DNA from: Euperipatoides rowelli | Taxonomy: Eukaryota > Onychophora > Udeonychophora > Euonychophora > Peripatopsidae | Direction: 5' to 3' (one strand) | Length of the DNA stretch: 11,489 nucleotides | NCBI GenBank assembly: GCA_003024985.2 | Contig: PXIH01S0011113.1 | In this document: positions 8,323 to 11,489 of the stretch, piece after piece | How positions within the stretch are numbered: position 1 is the stretch's first letter | Layout of the letters: each line of letters opens with the position of its first letter | Program-made: the position numbers and the translations under genes | The notes under the pieces: model-generated | The model's input: the letters and a program-made list of their open reading frames with translations, nothing else | What the model was told of the DNA's origin: nothing | Database searches by the model: none

Positions 8323-8612
8323 GAAAATTTTTCATGTGAATTCGCTGAGATTATATCTGTTTTTTATAGGCAATCACTAAGAGAGGGCAAGATACTGAGG
8401 TTTTGGAAAGAATTGATTATAAAGCCTATTTACAAAAAGAGGAATAGATCCGATATGGTAAACTACAGACCTATAAGTTTATAAAATTGCTGAAAGGATT
8501 AGTTTGATATTGATGCACCCTTATATTGAGAAAAATTTAAGTGAATTCCAACATGGATTTAGAGCAGGATGTTCTACTGAAATCTGTCAATTATATACAT
8601 ATGTCAAATACC
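8323..8612 (+). pseudogene. N-terminal reverse transcriptase motifs of LINE ORF2, truncated
   Basis: From 8323: SVFYRQSLREGKILRFWKEL followed by IIKPIYKKRNRSDMVNYRPI, then SL and a stop at 8482-8484. WK-x-x-x-I-x-PI-x-KK ... NYRPISL is the hallmark of RT motifs 0 and 1. A change of frame with loss of about four codons leads to KIAERISLILMHPYIEKNLS and EFQHGFRAGCSTEIC (8483-8597), the QHGFR-x-G-x-ST box of motif 2. Recognisable RT ends near 8600-8612; the later motifs, including the catalytic YADD, are not present downstream. The open frame runs on to 8641 but that part is unlike RT and belongs to the next block. Confidence 0.85.
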
Positions 8613-9180
8613 AAAGTGGAAAGGCTTCGTTGGACTGTTCATAACCTTCCTCATAGAGCTTCCCTCCCCCCTAATTTGCTCTATTCTATCCCGAGGAAGA
8701 TTACGTAATTGGGAAACGAATAAGTTACATCCAAGCCTGATCTATTCCTATATCTATATAACTACTTATCTCTGAAACCGACGCTCAATTAAGGCTAGAA
8801 TGTGGGAGAACTCATATCTATATAAGGTATTGAATACACACTAGGATGGGGGACCTTATTTCCAGTGTCATACACTATAAATCTAAATTGCTCATCATTG
8901 CTGATCAGTATATCTAATTTATAATTGCATGAATCGTGGAAATTGGGCCACTCTTGATCATTTTTGTAATGCATGCGGTGCGGGCATAAACAATCATGCC
9001 GCTACCTCTTTGCACCACAAATATGATTTCTAACTGGGAAAGTATTTCTATTATCTCCTTGGCCCATACGGACGGGCGTCGCACTCAGATGGCACGTACG
9101 CGTTCACATATGAACCTGCACAGATCAGAGAAATAAATTCCGAGGTAATCACCGAGTGTATATTATATCTTCAAAACTAG
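8613..9180. other. CpG-rich block of unknown identity, probably an inserted repeat
   Basis: At the truncated LINE end the composition changes sharply: GC rises and CpG becomes frequent (TACGTA, ACCGACGC, ATGCGGTGCGGGC, ATACGGACGGGCGTCGC, GCACGTACGCGTTC), whereas CpG is rare elsewhere. A TATA-like CTATATAAGG lies at about 8818-8827. The block contains a hairpin GGTGCGGGCAT/ATGCCGC...GCACC around 8978-9026. Open frames overlap on both strands (plus 8929-9030 and 9034-9177; minus 8795-9001 and 9005-9103). I do not recognise any product and see no reverse transcriptase, integrase or transposase motif. Options: a younger non-autonomous element, an LTR, or a retained unique segment. Edges are judged by eye. 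Confidence 0.4.
8795..9103 (-). pseudogene. Candidate protein-like remnant on the minus strand
   Basis: Read leftwards from 9103, the frame is open for 33 codons, has one TAG (plus-strand 9002-9004), then is open for 67 codons to TAG at 8795-8797. The peptide is not simple-sequence: it includes RHDCLCPHRMHYKNDQEWPN, NYKLDILISNDEQFRFIVYD and TGNKVPHPSVYSIPYIDMSS, with a balanced amino acid mix unlike the T-rich chance frames elsewhere. I cannot name a family. The plus strand over the same DNA is also fairly open, as expected where GC is higher, so strand choice is uncertain. If coding, it would be a broken piece of a repeat-borne gene. Confidence 0.25.
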
Positions 9181-9407
9181 CCTACATTTACACTTACATG
9201 TAAACTGCATAAATTAAGAAGTATAATTTAATACATTACTTAACATAAATATAGACTATACCCAAGATATAATACAAACTGAACAGGGGTCAAATTTTGC
9301 CAATTTGTGATAAGATCTCATATAGGGGCTAATAAACCAGCACTATGAGACAAGAAAAGGGAGAGCTAGCTAAACCTAACGAAATAACAGTCCAAACTAG
9401 GCTGACT

Positions 9408-9441
9408 AAGGGTTAAGGAGGAGAAAGGGGGAGTAACCCTT
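9408..9441 (+). repeat. 8-bp stem flanking an 18-base polypurine tract
   Basis: AAGGGTTA (9408-9415) pairs exactly with TAACCCTT (9434-9441). The loop (9416-9433) is purely purine: aggaggagaaagggggag. Polypurine tracts lie next to the 3' LTR in retroelements, but no TG...CA LTR start follows here, so that reading is not supported. Confidence 0.55.
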
Positions 9442-9735
9442 TTTAATCTCTGCCTTGATAGAAGTGAGCAGGTACTATCCCCATCTCGCAATTGCTAGGA
9501 TGGCCATCTGAAAAATAATTAAAAATTAAATAAAGCATTTCGGGTATCTTAGAACTACACACACACAAACTCAGAGCTGCTTAGCAAACAAACATATTTA
9601 TTTGCATAAAATTAAATTTAACAAAGATATCCATTACCACTAGAAATTACAAACTTACCCTTAATATGTATATGATGACACAATTGGTCAGAATGCACAG
9701 CAAAGAGAAAAGAAAGAGAGAGGGAAAGGTAATAA

Positions 9736-9763
9736 GGGCATAGCCAGGGGGGTGGGGGCTGGG
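9736..9763 (+). repeat. G-rich tract, potential G-quadruplex
   Basis: Four G runs of three or more (GGG, GGGGGG, GGGGG, GGG) are separated by CATAGCCA, T and CT. The first loop is 8 bases, slightly long for the strict rule. The sequence GGGCATAGCCAGGGGGG also recalls GGCGTAGCCAGGG ends of hAT-type elements common in animal genomes; no partner end is seen. Confidence 0.45.
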
Positions 9764-10166
9764 AGTGAAATGAAAATTAATGTCTTTAAAATGAATAGTC
9801 TATTCATTTACTGTAACTGGAATGTTCCCAAAGGGTTGGTATCTGGTTCCGGGATGGTTCAGCCAAAAGGTATTTGAAGAAAACTGGCACTGCTTAATGA
9901 AAGTGATTGCAAATATATGGTTGAAGGATCTGAATTCTTGAAGATTAGTGTTAATTACAGGTATGCTTCTGGTTATTACTGGATGTAGAGGAATAAATGC
10001 TGCTGGTCCATTCATACAGGTGGACATCTCTTGGATAAAGCTTGAGTTACCCACATTCTTCTGGTGTTCGATTTCAAATTAATATCAGCTGTCTTTCTGG
10101 ACTTATTGGTATTCTGGCTAAATTCTCTCGAGTAGCTCTGTGCATGATCTTTTATACTCTATTGTT

Positions 10167-10218
10167 GTCACTAGCGTTTTTACTATTATTGATTTTATTT
10201 TAATAAGTCGCTAGTGAC
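10167..10218. repeat. 10-bp perfect inverted repeat with CACTA-type ends
   Basis: GTCACTAGCG (10167-10176) and CGCTAGTGAC (10209-10218) are exact reverse complements around a 32-base A/T loop. CACTA...TAGTG matches the terminal bases of CACTA (EnSpm) transposons, but the 3-bp flanks differ and the unit is only about 50 bp, so it may simply be a hairpin or a solo relic. Confidence 0.5.
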
Positions 10219-10508
10219 TGTCATCTGCTTTTATGTAAATTAGCAAAGATGGAGACTCCCCCATGTGAGAGAAGTTGGTACTATTATTTTTCCAAATGAA
10301 ATAGAAATTAGCAGCATTGGTAACCATGACAACCGTTGGAAATATTTCCTCTCCAGGTTTCATTAAGTAGTTTTCTTATGTTTCTTTCATAATATTTAGA
10401 TAAAATTAGATAAAGTCCATTTCATTAAGCAGTTTTAATTATTTTTATTGTCATAATTTAATATAATTTAATATTGTCCATGATTAAAGTTATTTTATTT
10501 CTTTTCAG
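10219..10508. other. AT-rich stretch ending in a splice-acceptor-like tract
   Basis: No gene is visible. Direct similarity exists between TTTCATTAAGTAGTTTT (about 10357) and TTTCATTAAGCAGTTTT (about 10420), a degenerate duplication with the intervening AATATTTAGATAAAATTAGATAAA. The right end, TTATTTTATTTCTTTTCAG (10490-10508), looks like a metazoan 3' splice site. Confidence 0.4.
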
Positions 10509-10547
10509 GGTGAAGGCCTAGAGGGAGGCTATGCTATGGGTGGCTAG
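10509..10547 (+). CDS. Weak candidate terminal exon
   Basis: Directly after the TTTTCAG at 10502-10508 the frame reads GEGLEGGYAMGG and stops at TAG 10545-10547. The block (about 10509-10560) is GC-richer than its surroundings, and an AATAAA lies about 150 bases downstream at 10693-10698, as a last exon would need. Only 12 codons are coding and the phase is not known, so this rests mainly on the splice signal. It could equally be chance. Confidence 0.15.
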   Translation, partial: GEGLEGGYAMGG

Positions 10548-10691
10548 CCCAAAGGACCAAATAGAGAAAGTTAGAAGATAGGCGCTGCAACATCAATACA
10601 TACAGTATATATAGATGAAAACCATGAAAAAAAGAAACAAGCAAATTGACTTATAAAAGTAGCTGGTCAAATAAAGTAGACTAGAATATAG

Positions 10692-10742
10692 GAATAAATC
10701 CTATAGATTTATTCGGTTATTTATCAATTAAAATTGATAAAT
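10692..10742. repeat. Two back-to-back perfect hairpins
   Basis: GAATAAATC (10692-10700) pairs with GATTTATTC (10706-10714) across CTATA. Four bases later, ATTTATCAATT (10719-10729) pairs with AATTGATAAAT (10732-10742) across only two bases. Arms are 9 and 11 bp without mismatch. In a transcript these would be adjacent stem-loops; the loops are short, so cruciform or RNA folding is possible. Confidence 0.6.
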
Positions 10743-11007
10743 GACATACGGTAACTCTATTCTTTGAGAGATCCAAATTAAGTCATTACTACTTTTAGAG
10801 TTTACAGTCTCTTTCTTTGACAACCCACTCGGACAAAAAAAACTCAACTGTAAATTAGAATTCCAATTGTAATTCCCAATCAAAAATCATTTTCTTTTAA
10901 GTTTGTAAAAAAATTGTATTTACTTTCATTTGATTCAAGAAAAATAAATGGTATGAAAACTTTTTTTTTTTAATTTGTAATCCCAATATGCTTACTTACA
11001 GTATGTA

Positions 11008-11191
11008 TCACTCCCAAAAGAAGTTGAGTGAATTCTTAAAGTTGTAACCCAAAACCTTACTTAACTTGTATCACTCATGAGAGGAAAATTGAGTGAATTA
11101 AATTATTTTGTACTCAACAATAAAAAATTAAAATTTCCTTTTTTTATTTATTTTTTTTATTTAGTGTCACTCACCTAAAGAAACTGAGTGA
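11008..11191 (+). repeat. Degenerate repeat of hairpin-forming units (TCACTC...GAGTGA)
   Basis: Three units share GT(A/G)TCACTC, a 12-base purine-rich loop, then GAGTGAA: 11008-11031, 11071-11096 and 11167-11191. Each folds through TCACTC(A)/(T)GAGTGA arms of 6-7 bp. Sequence around units also matches (CTTACTTA before units one and two; GTAACCC/GTACTC/TTACCC after). A fourth, more diverged unit may begin near CCACTCGG at 10825. Similar ACTCAA/TTGAGTGA-rich repeats occur in animal genomes, but I cannot name this one. Confidence 0.6.
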
Positions 11192-11325
11192 AGGAGTAAA
11201 GTATTACCCTAGCAATTGGATAATTATGTATTTGTCTCAATATTCAATTTGTTTTACTTGTATTTGCATGAAATGATAACACAAGTATAACTGGGAGGAT
11301 TTTACTTTTGTGTTCCTCTGAGATT

Positions 11326-11337
11326 CAAAATGGCCGC
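11326..11337 (+). promoter_or_regulatory. YY1/Pho-like site CAAAATGGCCGC
   Basis: The 12 bases fit the YY1 consensus CAANATGGCNGC exactly. YY1 (Pleiohomeotic in flies) is conserved in animals, and such sites often sit at transcription starts and overlap the ATG. Here an ATG at 11330-11332 lies inside the site in a good initiation context (A at -3, G at +4). Function is inference. Confidence 0.35.
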
Positions 11338-11422
11338 CATAGCCAGACCTAAACTATCGATAACAATGTTGATATTACAGTGCATATATTTGAATGACTT
11401 TGATGNTAAGGAGTAGCCNGNT
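11330..11422 (+). CDS. Weak candidate first exon or short ORF
   Basis: The ATG within AAAATGGCC opens a frame beginning MAAIARPKLSITMLILQ and continuing to TAG at about 11414-11416, through an ambiguous base at 11406. No family is recognised. If that N is G, GGTAAGGAG would form a good 5' splice donor and the frame would be a first exon. The evidence is only the initiation context and the overlapping YY1-like motif. Confidence 0.15.
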
Positions 11423-11429
11423 TCANATN
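11406..11429. other. Cluster of five ambiguous bases
   Basis: N at 11406, 11419, 11421, 11426 and 11429. Such a cluster marks low-quality reads or unresolved variation in a draft assembly. Any reading of frames or splice sites here is unsafe. Confidence 0.95.
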
Positions 11430-11489
11430 GCATCTCATTAACACATGAATGATTTGAACATGCGTACATGTTTCTTTTACTACCGACCG

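Larger units (their letters stand above)
6461..8612 (+). mobile_element. CR1/Jockey-like LINE fragment: ORF1 C-terminus, endonuclease, N-terminal RT
   Basis: The fragment holds in normal order the C-terminal part of ORF1 (about 6481-6916), a roughly 36-base inter-ORF gap, the apurinic-type endonuclease (6953-7640), the linker (7640-8230) and the first RT motifs (8323-8612). Stops and frame changes occur throughout, so it is an old dead copy. The 5' edge abuts the G-poor tract. The 3' edge is lost just after RT box GFRAGCST, where the DNA changes composition. Same orientation as the fragment at 4018-5132, to which it is complementary in content. Confidence 0.8.
9181..10166. other. Non-coding stretch with repeats and G-rich tracts
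   Basis: No gene is supported. It contains a hairpin around a polypurine tract (9408-9441), a 10-base palindrome GATGGCCATC near 9500, a purine-rich run and G-rich tract (9700-9763), and an AATAAA at 9529-9534. The minus-strand open frame at 9800-10054 (84 codons) has no recognised domain and is probably chance, although its mix of residues is less biased than most. Confidence 0.45.

Noticed and set aside
8117-8335. Minus-strand 72-codon frame
   Set aside because: Antisense to the LINE linker, whose plus-strand pieces follow the family order.
8636-9440. LTR retrotransposon starting at TGTTCATAACC with a polypurine tract at 9416
   Set aside because: No matching second LTR, primer-binding site or gag/pol motif, and the polypurine tract is not followed by a TG start.
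9800-10054. Minus-strand 84-codon frame
   Set aside because: Residue mix is plausible but no domain, acceptor or donor pairing is visible, and length is within chance for this window.
1-11489. CRISPR array, bacterial operon or prophage
   Set aside because: No regular spacer pattern, no ribosome-binding-site-led gene string; composition and elements are those of an animal genome.

Overview
The window looks like AT-rich, repeat-laden, non-coding DNA from an invertebrate-like metazoan nuclear genome. Reasons: about 70% A+T, long poly-T/poly-A runs, intron-like splice signals, no compact gene packing, scarce CpG outside one block, and decayed non-LTR retrotransposons of the CR1/Jockey type (apurinic-type endonuclease plus reverse transcriptase). 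I cannot name the species. A cluster of ambiguous bases (11406-11429) points to a draft assembly end.

Layout. 1-1300: AT-rich sequence with one open frame of doubtful status (135-512). 1326-1607: the best host-gene candidate, an exon-like block behind a polypyrimidine tract and CAG, encoding a Ser/Lys/Asp-rich segment with a SUMO-interaction-like motif; two GC-richer hairpins follow directly. 1700-4010: AT-rich DNA with no gene I can support. 4018-5132: a 5'-truncated LINE fragment (RT catalytic FYADD box to the 3' tail). About 5300-5474: a hAT-like MITE remnant. 6061-6460: a G-poor CA/AT tract with a 58-bp tandem duplication. 6461-8612: a second LINE fragment in the same orientation, with the ORF1 C-terminus, endonuclease and N-terminal RT, in many frames with stops. 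About 8613-9180: an abruptly different CpG-rich block of unknown identity, open on both strands. 9180-10500: AT-rich repeats with a polypurine hairpin, a G-rich tract and a CACTAGCG inverted repeat. 10509-11489: weak terminal-exon and start-exon candidates, adjacent perfect hairpins, and a degenerate repeat whose units fold through TCACTC/GAGTGA arms.

The LINE parts are dead copies: ORF2 is split over at least six frame changes and carries stops. The two fragments are complementary, since one stops in RT just after the GFR-x-G-x-ST box and the other starts just before the YADD box. They lie in permuted order, 3' half first. I found no intact autonomous system. The most useful leads are the CpG-rich block at 8613-9180, the permuted LINE halves, the exon at 1326 and the hairpin-unit repeat at 11008-11191.
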